Shown: positions 43,543-53,136, numbered from the stretch's first letter. The stretch is DNA of 64,000 bases from VXNE01 sp965208745 (GCA_965208745.1 CBDBPN010000003.1:1-64000), one strand, 5' to 3'. Notes: generated by a model from the letters alone, not told the origin. Made by a program: numbers and translations.

Positions 43543-43844
43543 CCGCATTCCTGATCGTCCGCGCGGAGGTGGACCCCGCCGTGCGCGAAGCGTTCGACGC
43601 TTGGTACCGGGACGAGCATCTGCCGGATGCGGTCGAGGCCCTGAACGCGAGCGGAGCCTGGCGGGGCTGGAGCGCGGTCGAGGACCACGTGCACTTCGCG
43701 TTCTACGAGTTCACGTCCCTCGCCGAGGTGGAACGCGCGATGGCTTCCGACGCGATCCGCGCGCTGATCGCGGAGTTCGACCGGCACTGGGAGGGCAGCG
43801 TGACCCGGACCCGCGAAGCCGTGGAGTCGATACAGGCGATCTGA
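43539..43844 (+). CDS. Small dimeric alpha/beta-barrel-like protein
   Basis: A 101-residue protein beginning at an ATG that overlaps the GST stop as ATGA. The pattern FLIVRAEVDPAVREAFDAWY, then a strand with HVHFAFYEFTS and a helix EVERAMASDAIRALIAEFDR, is that of the ferredoxin-like dimeric barrel proteins related to EthD and ABM monooxygenases. I cannot identify catalytic residues. Being last in the ECH-LLM-GST operon suggests a role in the same unknown pathway, for example as a small oxygenase or isomerase. Confidence 0.75.
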   Translation: MTAFLIVRAEVDPAVREAFDAWYRDEHLPDAVEALNASGAWRGWSAVEDHVHFAFYEFTSLAEVERAMASDAIRALIAEFDRHWEGSVTRTREAVESIQAI

Positions 43845-43900
43845 GGGGCCGCGAAGCTCGCGGCAGGCCCCGTCACACCCTCCTGATAGTGCTCGCTCGC

Positions 43901-43923
43901 CTAGCCCGGATTTCTCACCACCG
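43901..43923 (+). repeat. Left terminal inverted repeat of the IS
   Basis: CTAGCCCGGATTTCTCACCA followed by CCG is the exact reverse complement of 45648-45670 over 23 positions; the identity ends at position 24 (A here, G in the opposite repeat). Confidence 0.92.
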
Positions 43924-44166
43924 AGTCTAACGAGGGCCGACTACGGCGCAAGAGTGCGCAAAGACCCGCGGTGGCGGTGGCGCCCGGCCGGTCCGATGGG
44001 GTTTCGGCGGCCGGACGGGCCGATTTTGGGGTTGTCGGGGGCCGGATTGCGCGAAATGTGGGCGGACGCATGGGCCGGGCGGCCGGCGCCAAGGTTGGCG
44101 GGCAGGCGGAAGCGGCGGCGAAACGCCACCGGGCGGGAAACGCGGGAGCAACGTCGCCGGGCGACG

Positions 44167-45573
44167 CTATTGCGGTGGCGACAGGGCGTGCAGGTTGCCC
44201 AGCACCTGGCGCAACAGCGCCGCGCGCGGCCAGGCTTCGCTGAACGACAGCTTGACGCGCCGCACGCTGATGCGCACGCGCACGCCGACCTTGAGCAACC
44301 GGTCGCGGATCGTGCCGCACTGCGCCTTCGCCAGCCGCGTGCCGGCGAGCCCCACGCGGCGCAACGTCTGCAGCATGACGTAGGCGAACGAGTGCAGCAG
44401 CAGGCGCAACTGGTTGGCGCGCATCGTCGCCGCGCTGGTGCGGTCGGCGAACAGGTCGAGCTGCTGCTCCTTGATGCGGTTCTCCATGTCGCCGCGCGCG
44501 CAGTACAGGTCCTCGTACAAGGCGCGTTCGGACAGCGCCGCGATGTTGCTCACCACGAAGCGCGGGTTGGGACCCTTCGGCGAGTGCTCCACGCGCGCCA
44601 CCACGCGCCGCGCGCGCGACCAACTGCCCGCGGCGTAGCGCAACTCGTCGTAGCGGCGCGTCGTCTCGCCCGTCATCTCGGCCATGACGCGCGTCTCGTA
44701 CAGCGTCGCCGCCACCATGCCCGTCAACACGTCGTTCTTCGGCAGGCCGAGGACGTACGCCAGCCCCGACGCCTCGCACCAGGCCATCAGCTCCTCGCGG
44801 CAGAAGCCGCCGTCGCCGCGCACCACGATGCGCGTGTCCGGCCAGTGCGCGCGGATGTGCGTCACGATCCGCCGCACCTCCCCCAGCACCCCGGCGGCGT
44901 CCCCGTGCGACGCCTCGCGCAACCGCGCGCACAACAGATGCCCGCCACAGAACACGTACAGCGGCAGATAGCAGTAGCAGTCGTAGTGGCCATGGAAGAA
45001 GCGCCCCTCCTGGTCGCCGTGCAGCGGATCGTCCGTCGCGTCGAGGTCCAGCACGATCTCCGCCGGCGGCGTGCCGTGCGCCTCGACGAACAACTCCAGC
45101 AACAACGCGTCCATCGCCGCCGTGTCCGCCACGATCCGCTTGTAGCGATCCGCCGGCGCGCGCTCCAACACCGACAGCTCCAGACGGTTCAGCGTGCTCT
45201 TGCCGGCCAGCGGCATCCCGCGATCCGCCGCCCGGCGGCGGCCCGCGCCAACCACGTCCGCACAGTCACACAACAGCGCCATCAGCCGGTCGCGGCGCAA
45301 CGCGTCGTGATCGTTGAGATCCTCGTAGCCCAGGCAAATGCCGTACACGCGCTGCTTCACCAGCGTCTCAACGTCGTGCTCTACCCGAAGCGGGTTCCGG
45401 TGATCGACAAAACAGCCCGACAGCCGCCGCAGAATCCCCGTCCGCCCCTCCAACTCCCGCAGCGCCAGCGCCCCGCCGTCCGAAGCGATCTCCCCACCGT
45501 CGAACGCCCCCACCACCGAGCGTCTCCCAAGACCCGCAAACGTCAACTGCCCCGCGTTACACTCCGTTCCCAT
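44167..45573 (-). CDS. IS1380-family transposase (DDE type)
   Basis: A 468-residue transposase, the normal size for IS1380. It shows GGEIASDGGALALRELEGRT near the N-terminus, EIVLDLDATDDPLHGDQEGR with the first catalytic aspartates near residue 170, RIVVRGDGGFCREELMAWCE with the second aspartate near 250, and ARGDMENRIKEQQLDLFADR with the catalytic glutamate near 370. It therefore retains the DDE set and is likely functional. Base composition is as high in GC as the surroundings. It has no passenger genes. Confidence 0.93.
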   Translation of the reverse strand: MGTECNAGQLTFAGLGRRSVVGAFDGGEIASDGGALALRELEGRTGILRRLSGCFVDHRNPLRVEHDVETLVKQRVYGICLGYEDLNDHDALRRDRLMALLCDCADVVGAGRRRAADRGMPLAGKSTLNRLELSVLERAPADRYKRIVADTAAMDALLLELFVEAHGTPPAEIVLDLDATDDPLHGDQEGRFFHGHYDCYCYLPLYVFCGGHLLCARLREASHGDAAGVLGEVRRIVTHIRAHWPDTRIVVRGDGGFCREELMAWCEASGLAYVLGLPKNDVLTGMVAATLYETRVMAEMTGETTRRYDELRYAAGSWSRARRVVARVEHSPKGPNPRFVVSNIAALSERALYEDLYCARGDMENRIKEQQLDLFADRTSAATMRANQLRLLLHSFAYVMLQTLRRVGLAGTRLAKAQCGTIRDRLLKVGVRVRISVRRVKLSFSEAWPRAALLRQVLGNLHALSPPQ

Positions 45574-45647
45574 GAGGCCGCGTCTCCCGTCTCCGTAAAT
45601 GCCTGTCGCAACTGCATTTTACGCCGGGAACGCGGCCTCAGCCCATC

Positions 45648-45670
45648 CGGTGGTGAGAAATCCGGGCTAG
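45648..45670 (-). repeat. Right terminal inverted repeat of the IS
   Basis: Exact 23-bp reverse complement of 43901-43923. It ends in CTAG, and the CTA at 45667-45669 read on the minus strand is the TAG stop codon of the adjacent CmcJ/NvfI-like gene. Confidence 0.92.
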
Positions 45671-46929
45671 AAGAACACGAACGACCGCACGACCACGTTC
45701 TTGCGGCAGCGGGCGTCTTCCGGCGCCGTGGGGTCCACGCAGGCGGTGTGGAACGACCAGCGCGAGACGGAGCCGTCCGTGACCGAGTCGTAGCACTTCA
45801 GCATCGACACCTCGGTCGATTTCTGCCGCGGGAACCAGTACCAGTCGTGTTCCGGGCGGTACGTGAAGCGCGTGGTCTCGCCGACGCGGTCGTCGTAGAT
45901 CCGGTAGTTGGTGATGTACGGCTGGTCGGCGAAGGACGGCCAGGCGCAGAGCACGAACGGGAACTGCTCGACCGTCTCCATGGGCTTCGCCAGGTTGATC
46001 GACATGAATCGCCGCGACATCTTGGCGTCGGCTTCCGCCTCGGTGTAGTGCTGGGTGCGGCCGAAGTTCCGGAGGTTCTGCGTGAGCAGTTCGCGGCAGC
46101 GCACCCGTCCGCTGTTGTCGTTGAGGTCGTTGTGCACGAGGTTGGCGTAACCCTTGTTCACGCCCGGGTTCTTCGCGTCCTGGTCCTCCGCGCGGTCGCC
46201 CTCGTAGTCCTTGTTGAACACGTCATGGTTGTAGACCAGCGCGTCCGTGGCGCCCGGGAAGAAGTCCAGGAGGAGGCGCTCGATCTCGGGGTAGAACACG
46301 CGCTCCACCTCGGCGGAGTCGTAGAAGTTGCGGCACTTCGACTCGAGGTGCCCGAGCGAGACGCCCAGGCGGTCCATGCACGCGGCGCTCGAAGGAGAGA
46401 GGCCGGGGTAGTACTCCTCCATCCGGCGCGCGTCTCGCAGGACCTGCGGAAAATAGAGGCACCGCCGTCCGATGTCCTGCTCTTCCCTGCGCACCGCCAA
46501 CTGGTCCTCCTCGCGCGCCGGGTCGCGCCAGAAGGCGTTCGAGGAGACGATGGAGTAGGAGGGGGCCTCGTGCACGGTGTAGCGCAATGGCAGCGCGACA
46601 CCGCCCTCGGGCGCTTCGATGCCCGTCGCCCGGATGTGGCCGAGGCATTCCTCGTAGGTCCGGAACCCGAGTCCCCACTTCGTCTGGATGGGCCCCGGGG
46701 GCGCGTTCTCGATCATCTCGATCACTTCACGCCCTTCGCGGTCCGCGATCTGGCGGAACGCCGCCTCGGTGGCCACGGCCGTACCCGCGTCGCCGTCCCG
46801 GTCGAACTCCATGTAGGAGTGGCCGCCGTTCGCCGCGATCGGGGGCGGCTGGCCCTCGGTGAGTTGGAATGGCGGCACGTAAGCGGACGCTGTCTCGAGC
46901 CGGTCCGCGACGACGTTGGGTCGGTTCAT
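45667..46929 (-). CDS. CmcJ/NvfI-family oxidoreductase
   Basis: A 420-residue soluble protein resembling the CmcJ/NvfI family of putative non-heme iron oxygenases from secondary metabolism. YNHDVFNKDYEGDRAED and ANLVHNDLNDNSGRVRCREL give candidate iron histidine and aspartate residues, followed by SINLAKPMETVEQFPFVLCA and the tail HTACVDPTAPEDARCRKNVV ending in RSFVFF, which matches the usual family ending. The protein thus appears complete even though its stop codon lies in the IS end. It is longer at the N-terminus than many members (typically about 280 residues). The start at 46929 has GGGGG 6-7 nt upstream. Confidence 0.75.
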   Translation of the reverse strand: MNRPNVVADRLETASAYVPPFQLTEGQPPPIAANGGHSYMEFDRDGDAGTAVATEAAFRQIADREGREVIEMIENAPPGPIQTKWGLGFRTYEECLGHIRATGIEAPEGGVALPLRYTVHEAPSYSIVSSNAFWRDPAREEDQLAVRREEQDIGRRCLYFPQVLRDARRMEEYYPGLSPSSAACMDRLGVSLGHLESKCRNFYDSAEVERVFYPEIERLLLDFFPGATDALVYNHDVFNKDYEGDRAEDQDAKNPGVNKGYANLVHNDLNDNSGRVRCRELLTQNLRNFGRTQHYTEAEADAKMSRRFMSINLAKPMETVEQFPFVLCAWPSFADQPYITNYRIYDDRVGETTRFTYRPEHDWYWFPRQKSTEVSMLKCYDSVTDGSVSRWSFHTACVDPTAPEDARCRKNVVVRSFVFF

Positions 46930-47005
46930 GGCATCCCCCGGTCGGAAACCGCGAATTATGGCATACCGGAATGGGGACTTTGGCCAAACGGCCGGTCGCG
47001 GGACG

Positions 47006-47968
47006 CTACATCGTCGTGGCCGCCTGGAGGGCCTCGACCCACAGCCGGGCCTGGGCGGCGATACCCTTGGCCGTGAAGTGACAGCCGTCGGGCCGGAACC
47101 GGTCGCCGGAGATCGTGTCCGTGTCGGGCCCCGGAAACACGTTGGGGATCTGTCCCGGCAGGCGTTTCTGCGCGGCCCGGATGCGTTCGGCGCTGTCCGC
47201 GTATTCGACTTCCAGGCCCTCCCGGAAGTAGCAGCGCGTGGCCACGGCGGGGAAGATGGGCGCGTCGATGTCGAACGTCCCGAGGGATGCGGCGAGCGCG
47301 GAGAACTGGCTCACGTAATCTTCGGTCGAGGTTCCGGCGAACACGTCCGACTCACCCTGGTGCCACACGACGTGGGTCGGACGGATCCCGAGGCCCGCGA
47401 GCATGCCCGCGGTGGCTTCCACGCGCGCGTGGAGGTCGCCTCCGGGCGTCCATCGCGCGAGTTCCGTACCACCGATGCCGATCGGTGCGATGAGGACCTG
47501 CCGATACAGTCCGGCGTGCACGAGTTCGTCGGCGACCCGTCCCCAGACCGCGCCGGCGAATCCGTCAGGGCCGAGCAGCGGATCCTCGGCCCGGTAGCAC
47601 CTGCCGTCGTGGGGATTGAAGTTGACGATCTCGTGGACCGGGACGTAGCGGTCCCGCGCGGCGTTCGCGCTGTTCGACTGGCCGAACGCGAAGAGCACCG
47701 CGCGGTCCGGATCGTCCCCGGCGAAGGCGTCACAGGCCACCTCCTGGCGGCCCCCGGTGTCGGCGAAGCCGCAGGTCGTGGGATCGTCGACGTCACAGGG
47801 CCTGGCCGCCGGCCCGCCGGGCAGCATGACCAGGACGGACATGGCCGTTCGCGCGGCGTCGGAGAGCTGCGGCTGGAATGTCGCGAAGAGCGAGCCGAAC
47901 CCGTACGCGAAGTAGAGCGACCCGAGCCACACGATCACCACGACGACCGCAACGATCCACTTCTTCAT
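47006..47968 (-). CDS. Membrane-anchored sialate O-acetylesterase-like protein
   Basis: A 320-residue protein with one N-terminal membrane segment (WIVAVVVVIVWLGSLYFAYG, residues 4-23) and an SGNH-type esterase domain. Motifs are VLFAFGQSNSAN (nucleophile serine, near residue 97), PIGIGGTELARW, VVWHQGESDVFAG and the C-terminal PDGCHFTAKGIAAQARLW with the Asp-x-x-His pair. This is the sialate O-acetylesterase (SASA/CE6-like) group, which removes acetyl groups from sugars. It lies between the CmcJ-like gene and a DUF3604 gene on the same strand, with gaps of 76 and 27 bp. The sugar substrate is unknown. Confidence 0.83.
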   Translation of the reverse strand: MKKWIVAVVVVIVWLGSLYFAYGFGSLFATFQPQLSDAARTAMSVLVMLPGGPAARPCDVDDPTTCGFADTGGRQEVACDAFAGDDPDRAVLFAFGQSNSANAARDRYVPVHEIVNFNPHDGRCYRAEDPLLGPDGFAGAVWGRVADELVHAGLYRQVLIAPIGIGGTELARWTPGGDLHARVEATAGMLAGLGIRPTHVVWHQGESDVFAGTSTEDYVSQFSALAASLGTFDIDAPIFPAVATRCYFREGLEVEYADSAERIRAAQKRLPGQIPNVFPGPDTDTISGDRFRPDGCHFTAKGIAAQARLWVEALQAATTM

Positions 47969-47995
47969 CTTCGACTCCCACCGCCGACACCGCCC

Positions 47996-49865
47996 TCAAG
48001 GGGTATACCAGATGGGTGAAGTGTAGGCGCGCTCCTGTGTCACGAGCGGCACGTTCCCCGGGATTTCGTCGATGCCGAAGTAGCGGGCGTCGTAGGCCGG
48101 CCAGCGCGGCGTCGGAATCTCGAGGACCCGCACGTAGTAGAACGCGTGCGCCTGCGGGTCGAAATCGGGATCGCGCCACACCGCGGTCAGGCCGGAGTCG
48201 CCGATGGTGTTCGTGTACGAGGCGGTGGCCGTGTCGACCGTGGATCCCACCGGCGGCGTCGTACCGTCCGCCGCGACGCTCCGCCCGTCCGAGAGTGCGA
48301 CGTTGAAGACGCGCTCATGCAGTCCGCCGCCCGCGTCGCGCCAGCCCTTGACGATCTGCACCCGGTCCAGGTTCCCCCCGATCGGGTCCTTCGTTGCACC
48401 GATGAGGAACGTGGGCGCCTTGCCGTCGGGCGCGGCCGACAGATCGCCGCCCATGGGTACGCCCCTGGCGTAACCTGGCTCCGCGAGGTTGGGGACGAGG
48501 GCGTCGCGGGGCGCGAAATCCCAGCCGCCGAAGAAGCGCACGACCATGCGCGGTCCCGTCGTCGCGTACGTTTCCTTGCGTTTCATCGCCGCGAAGAGCG
48601 CTTCGCGGGTGTTCTCACGCGCCCAGACGGCGGCATAGCCCGAAGCGGCCATGCGCCACCGGTAGCGGGGGTGCGTGATGCGCCCGGCGTATGGCTCGAC
48701 GATCGCGTGCTTGCCCCAGAAATTGTCCTCCGCGACGGCCGGCAGGCTGCTATGCGCGTCGGTGCTCCCGATCAGGCCGAACTTGAACGGATTGACGCCG
48801 TACTGGGCCTGCTGATCCAGGCCGATCTTCAGCGCGGACCTGGCGTACTCGTACTGCAGCTCCCCGGCCGGCCGCGCACGTACGGCGCCGTCCGGATCGT
48901 CCACGCGGTCCTCGATGACGGGGCCCGGCCAGCCGTCGATGACCGCCCAGCTCTCCCAAATTCTCGTAGTCGGCGAACTCGTCCCTTGGGGAGAGGATCG
49001 AGTTGGTCTCGCTGTCCCCCTTGATCTGGGTGACCTCGAGGAGCGGCTCCCAGCGAAGGCGCAAGCGCAGGTGCGCCAGGCCGAGGGGCTGGCCGGCGCG
49101 GTTGCTCAGCGCGAACTCCCGGGCGTTGCTGAGGTTCGAGTTGTGCGCGATGGCCAGGACTTCGCCGCCGGTAAGCTCCTCATAGCGGTTGAGGAAGCGC
49201 CAGAGTTCCTCGGGATCCGGGCTATCGACGGCGGAGAAAGGCAGGATCCGGTCCACGGTCGAAGCGCCGTCCTTGAAGATGACCACCCGATGGCGGCTGG
49301 CGTCCTCGAAGCGCGAAGTCCACTCGTAGCCGATGAACGCCGTGAAACGCCCCGGTTCGTTGTACTGCTCGGCCATGGCGGTGACGTGGTTCCAGATCGA
49401 GCGCCTGAACCGTTCGTCCCGAATCTGCGCATCGGGCCGCGCGACGCCGATGATGAACTCGGTCACCGCATCGGCCGTCGGGCCGTCCGCCAGGAGATCC
49501 TGCAGTTCTCCGTAGAAGCGTTTGCCGGCTTCTGTCGCGAGCAGCACGGGGTCCGCCGCCCACAGCCCGTCGGCGACCCCGAGATTCTCGGCGTGGTCGG
49601 CGACGACCAGGAAGTCGAGCGGGCGGCGCAGCCGCGCTTCCATGCCGTTGTGCGCGATCACCGTACCGCCGCGCGCCACCACGTATGCGGCGTCCGGCCC
49701 CAGGTTCCGGTTGCCGCGGGAGCTTGCGTCCATAGACAGCTTCGTGTGCAGGTGGGTGTCTCCCCAGAACACGCGGTTCGCGTGAGCCCCCGCCGGCGCG
49801 TACGAGGTGTCGGCGGCGCCGGAAAGGGCGAGGAGCGTGGCGGCGGTAGTCGTGAGCAGGCGCAT
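47996..49865 (-). pseudogene. DUF3604 protein, short form, interrupted by a one-base frameshift
   Basis: A paralogue of the 6.8-8.6 kb gene. From the ATG at 49865 it has a signal peptide, RVFWGDTHLHTKLSMDA, VVADHAENLGV and IAHNSNLSNA, and reads well to NSILSPRDEFADYE at about 48962. The continuation expected in the family (IWESWAVIDGWPGP) is in the next frame, and good sequence continues there: KFGLIGSTDAHSS, KRKETYATTGPRMVVRFFGG and the end SPIWYTP at 47996. Removing one base at about 48957-48963 (beside an AAATT run) would restore about 622 residues. As read, two truncated proteins result, 49865 to 48750 and 48904 to 47996. A true mutation or a consensus error are both possible. Confidence 0.82.
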
Positions 49866-50011
49866 CGGTTTGGCATCCGAAGGGTGGGGTGCGTGGAAGT
49901 CTAACGGTAGTGGAACCTCCGTTCGCCCCGGCGTGCGCCCGGTCCGCACAGGATACAATCGAGCCCTTCGACTCCCGTTTCCCAGCCGTCTCCGCGCGGC
50001 TCCAGGGATCC

Positions 50012-51442
50012 ATGATGAGTGCAATCGTTCAGCGTCTGACGTTCGCCTTGATCGCGCTGTGTGCGTGCGGCGCCGTTGCCGGAGAACCGGCGGTCTCGGT
50101 GTCCCCGGATCCCCGCATGATGCTGGAGGAGCCTTCGATACAGGTGAGCGGCGCCGTACCCGGCGGCAAGGTCATCGTTGAAGCTTCCCTGGCCGACGAC
50201 GGGCAACAGGTCTGGACGTCACGCGGGGTCTTCTACGCGGACAGCGAGGGTCGCGTGGACCCGGGCGCCCTGGCCTCCGTCGATGGCACGTACACGGGCG
50301 TGGGCGCTTTCGGCCTCTTCTGGTCCATGTTGCCGGTGCCCGCGTCGGAGCTGGCTGCGAGTCGATACGTGGACCCCGCCGCAATGGCATGGCCGGGCGC
50401 GCCCGTCCTGGGGCGGAGCGTGGTGGTGAACCTGACGGCCCGGTTGGAAACCCGGGCGGACTCCATCGACATGGTTGAGGTGTCGGTGCCTCATCGAGTG
50501 CTCTTCGCGGTCGAAGACGTCGTTCGCGAGGAGATCGAACACGAGGAACTGCGAGGCGTGCTGTTCTCGACTCCGGGGCGCAGTCCTTACCCTCCCGTGC
50601 TGGTCGTATCCGGGTCGGGAGGCGGGGCGCCCGAAAGCTCGGCCCGCGCCATCGCCAGCGAAGGATTCACGGCGCTGGCGATCGCGCACTTCAACTACCC
50701 GGATCGTCCGAAGGAGCTGGTCAACATCCCGTTGGAGTACTTCGGGGATGCAATAGCGTTCCTGAAGGAGGAAACGGGCCACGAGAAGGTTGGGCTCATG
50801 GGTGCTTCCCGTGGTGGCGAGGCCGTGCTGCTGATTGCGGCGACCTATCCGGACGAGGTGTCCGCGGTCGTTTCGGGCGTGCCCGCCAACATCGTCAACA
50901 GTGCCTGCTGCAGTCCGGCGATGACGTACCTGCACGCATGGACGTATCAGGGGCGCCCGCTACCCACGTTCGGGCTGATGGAGGGGACGGGATTCGAAGA
51001 CCTTCTGGGCGTAAGCCAGAAGTACGGCGACGGTTTGGTCTGGTTTCAGCGTCACATGCTGATGGGCATGCTCACGGAGGACGATACCGCGCCCTACCTG
51101 ATCCCGGTGGAGAACATCCAATCCCCTATCCTCCTCATCTCGGGCGACGACGACGGGATCTGGCCTTCGACACCGGCTGCGGATCAGGTGGTCAAGCGCC
51201 TGAGGGCCAGGAACTACGCATATCCCGTCGAGCACATCAAGGTGACCGGCGGGGGACACCTGGCGTCGTCGGCCGAACGGATGTTCGTCACCTCGCTGGT
51301 TGGCTCCGCACTCGTCCGACACCCGCTGGATACTTCGGTCGCCTTCAGGATGGGCGGGACACCCGCGGAGAACTTCCATGGGGCACGCAAGGCACACGGC
51401 AGGAAAGTCGAGTTCCTGAAGACGGGAGGCAAGGACCGGTGA
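50012..51442 (+). CDS. Secreted acyl-CoA thioesterase/BAAT-like hydrolase
   Basis: A 476-residue protein with a signal peptide (MMSAIVQRLTFALIALCACG), an N-terminal beta-sandwich like the acyl-CoA thioesterase/bile-acid-CoA:amino-acid N-acyltransferase family (ASLADDGQQVWTSRGVFYAD), and a C-terminal alpha/beta-hydrolase domain. The triad is visible: GLMGASRGGEAV (Ser266), LLISGDDDGIWP near 377 and KVTGGGHLAS near 413. An extra AVVSGVPANIVNSACCSP region is unusual. Because it is exported, CoA thioesters are unlikely natural substrates, and an ester or amide is more plausible. ATG at 50012 or 50015. The next gene starts 2 nt after the stop. Confidence 0.85.
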   Translation: MMSAIVQRLTFALIALCACGAVAGEPAVSVSPDPRMMLEEPSIQVSGAVPGGKVIVEASLADDGQQVWTSRGVFYADSEGRVDPGALASVDGTYTGVGAFGLFWSMLPVPASELAASRYVDPAAMAWPGAPVLGRSVVVNLTARLETRADSIDMVEVSVPHRVLFAVEDVVREEIEHEELRGVLFSTPGRSPYPPVLVVSGSGGGAPESSARAIASEGFTALAIAHFNYPDRPKELVNIPLEYFGDAIAFLKEETGHEKVGLMGASRGGEAVLLIAATYPDEVSAVVSGVPANIVNSACCSPAMTYLHAWTYQGRPLPTFGLMEGTGFEDLLGVSQKYGDGLVWFQRHMLMGMLTEDDTAPYLIPVENIQSPILLISGDDDGIWPSTPAADQVVKRLRARNYAYPVEHIKVTGGGHLASSAERMFVTSLVGSALVRHPLDTSVAFRMGGTPAENFHGARKAHGRKVEFLKTGGKDR

Positions 51443-51444
51443 AG

Positions 51445-53136
51445 ATGTTTCCGAGATCGATTGTTGACGTTCAGATTTCCTTACGACTGGCTTTCGGCAC
51501 GGTATGTCTTGGCGCCCTGAGCCTGCTCGCCGGGTGCGAGGCTCCGGACGTGGAGGTGTCGGATGCCGACGTAACGGATGCCGGCGCCAAGAGCGTCCGC
51601 ACGATCGGTAGCAGCGCCAGCTTCCGTGGCATCAACGGCATTCTCTTCGGCCCCGACGGGGACTTGTATCTCACCTCGGTGGTGACGCCCGCGGTGGCCC
51701 GGATCGACCCGGAGAACGGCGAGATCCTCGACACGTGGGGGCCCGGCGACGGGGCCAAGTCACCGGATGACCTCGCATTCGGACCGGACGGTTCCGTGTA
51801 CTGGACCGACATCAGTGACGGCGAGGTCGCCATGCGTACGCCGACAGGCGAGACCCGGGTGGTCGCTTCGCCCGGCGTCGGCGTCAACCCGATCACCTTT
51901 TCGGACGACGGCCGGCTGTTCGTCTCCCAGTGCTTCATGGATACGAATCTGTTCGAACTCGACCCCGCCGGCGAGCAGGAGCCGCGGATCATCCGCGACG
52001 ACCTCGGTCCCGGCTGCGGTCTGAACGGCATGGATTGGGGTTCGGCCGACGGCCGGCTTTACGGGCCGCGGTGGTTCCGGGGCGAGGTTGTCCGCGTCGA
52101 CATCGACAGCGGCGAGATGGAGACGGTCGCCAGCGGCTTCGAGGTGCCTGCCGCCGTCAAGTTCAACAGCGAAGGCATGCTCCACGTGCTCGACTCGCTC
52201 CGGGGCGAAGTCGTACGCCTCGGCGAGGACGGCGGCAAGGAAGTCGTCGCCCGCGTCCAGCCCGGGCTCGACAACTTCGCCTTCGATGCGTCCGACCGTC
52301 TGTTCATCTCGAGCTTCGCCGACGGCTTCATCGTCGAGGCCATCTCGCCTGGCGAGAACCGCATGGTGCTCGAAGGCGGACTGAACATGCCCGGCGGGGT
52401 GGCGCTCACTGGTAGCGGCGACGCGACCCGGCTCGTGGTGGCCGACTTCTTCGCCCTGCGCCAACTCGACCCGGCAACCGGCGACGAACTGGGCGTCGTG
52501 CGCGACGTGATCGGCTTCTCGGACATCGGCACCTCGATGTCGGTCCATGCCGCGGACGAAGGCCGACTCGTGCTGTCGAGCTGGTTCGACAACGCCGTCC
52601 GACTCTGGAACCCGGCCGCGGACGCGTTGGTGCAGATCTTCGGCGAGCTGGCGGCACCCATCGATGCGATCCAGTTCGAGGGCGATATCGTCGTCAGCCA
52701 GTGGGGCGCCGGCAACGTGATCGCCTTCTCGCCCGACAATCCCGAGGAGAAACGGGTCCTCGCCCAGGGGCTCTCGGGACCGGCCGGGCTGACCGCGGTG
52801 GACGGAGTCCTGTACGTCGCAGACAACCTCGCCGGCGCCCTGCTTCGCATTGGTGACGACGGCGCCGAGACGGTTGCCGAAGGCCTCGACCAGCCGGAAG
52901 GCATCGCGGCCGCGAATGGTTCGATCTACGTCGTCGAGGCCGGCGCCCGCCGCGTGATCGCCCTGGACCCGGCGAGCGGCGAGTCGGCGACGATCGCGGA
53001 AGACCTCGAGCTACACGTGCCTCCCAGCGGCGCCTTCCCGAACACGATGCTGTTCAACGGTATCACCACCGATGGCGAGAGCGCCTGGGTCGCGGGCGAC
53101 GCGGCGAACACGATCTACGTGATCGACTTGGGCTAG
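51445..53136 (+). CDS. Beta-propeller lipoprotein (SMP-30/Vgb-like)
   Basis: A 563-residue lipoprotein: signal peptide with lipobox LSLLAGC near residue 24 gives membrane attachment in the periplasm. The mature part is a series of about 45-residue repeats of propeller type, for example GINGILFGPDGDLYLTSVVT, SPDDLAFGPDGSVYWTD and PAGLTAVDGVLYVADN. This is like the gluconolactonase/SMP-30 and virginiamycin-B-lyase propellers, but no lactonase metal site is obvious. The ATG at 51445 has AAGGA 9 nt upstream; a GTG at 51439 overlapping the preceding stop is an alternative. Co-transcribed with the BAAT-like hydrolase. Confidence 0.82.
   Translation: MFPRSIVDVQISLRLAFGTVCLGALSLLAGCEAPDVEVSDADVTDAGAKSVRTIGSSASFRGINGILFGPDGDLYLTSVVTPAVARIDPENGEILDTWGPGDGAKSPDDLAFGPDGSVYWTDISDGEVAMRTPTGETRVVASPGVGVNPITFSDDGRLFVSQCFMDTNLFELDPAGEQEPRIIRDDLGPGCGLNGMDWGSADGRLYGPRWFRGEVVRVDIDSGEMETVASGFEVPAAVKFNSEGMLHVLDSLRGEVVRLGEDGGKEVVARVQPGLDNFAFDASDRLFISSFADGFIVEAISPGENRMVLEGGLNMPGGVALTGSGDATRLVVADFFALRQLDPATGDELGVVRDVIGFSDIGTSMSVHAADEGRLVLSSWFDNAVRLWNPAADALVQIFGELAAPIDAIQFEGDIVVSQWGAGNVIAFSPDNPEEKRVLAQGLSGPAGLTAVDGVLYVADNLAGALLRIGDDGAETVAEGLDQPEGIAAANGSIYVVEAGARRVIALDPASGESATIAEDLELHVPPSGAFPNTMLFNGITTDGESAWVAGDAANTIYVIDLG

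Larger units (their letters stand above)
43901..45670 (-). mobile_element. IS1380-family insertion sequence, apparently intact
   Basis: A 1770-bp element containing one transposase gene on the minus strand, bounded by perfect 23-bp inverted repeats. The left 266 bp before the transposase stop, part of a 322-bp stretch without a gene (43845-44166), show no other convincing gene. A clear target duplication is not visible beyond CTAG at each end (43901-43904 and 45667-45670), which is palindromic and could be either part of the repeat or a 4-bp duplication. The element separates the GST operon from a CmcJ/NvfI-like gene, whose TAG stop lies within the right-end CTAG. Confidence 0.9.

Noticed and set aside
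43954..47076. A 1040-codon plus-strand frame across the IS and the CmcJ-like gene
   Set aside because: It crosses the IS end and runs antisense to two well-supported genes; its composition is typical of an antisense shadow in high-GC DNA.
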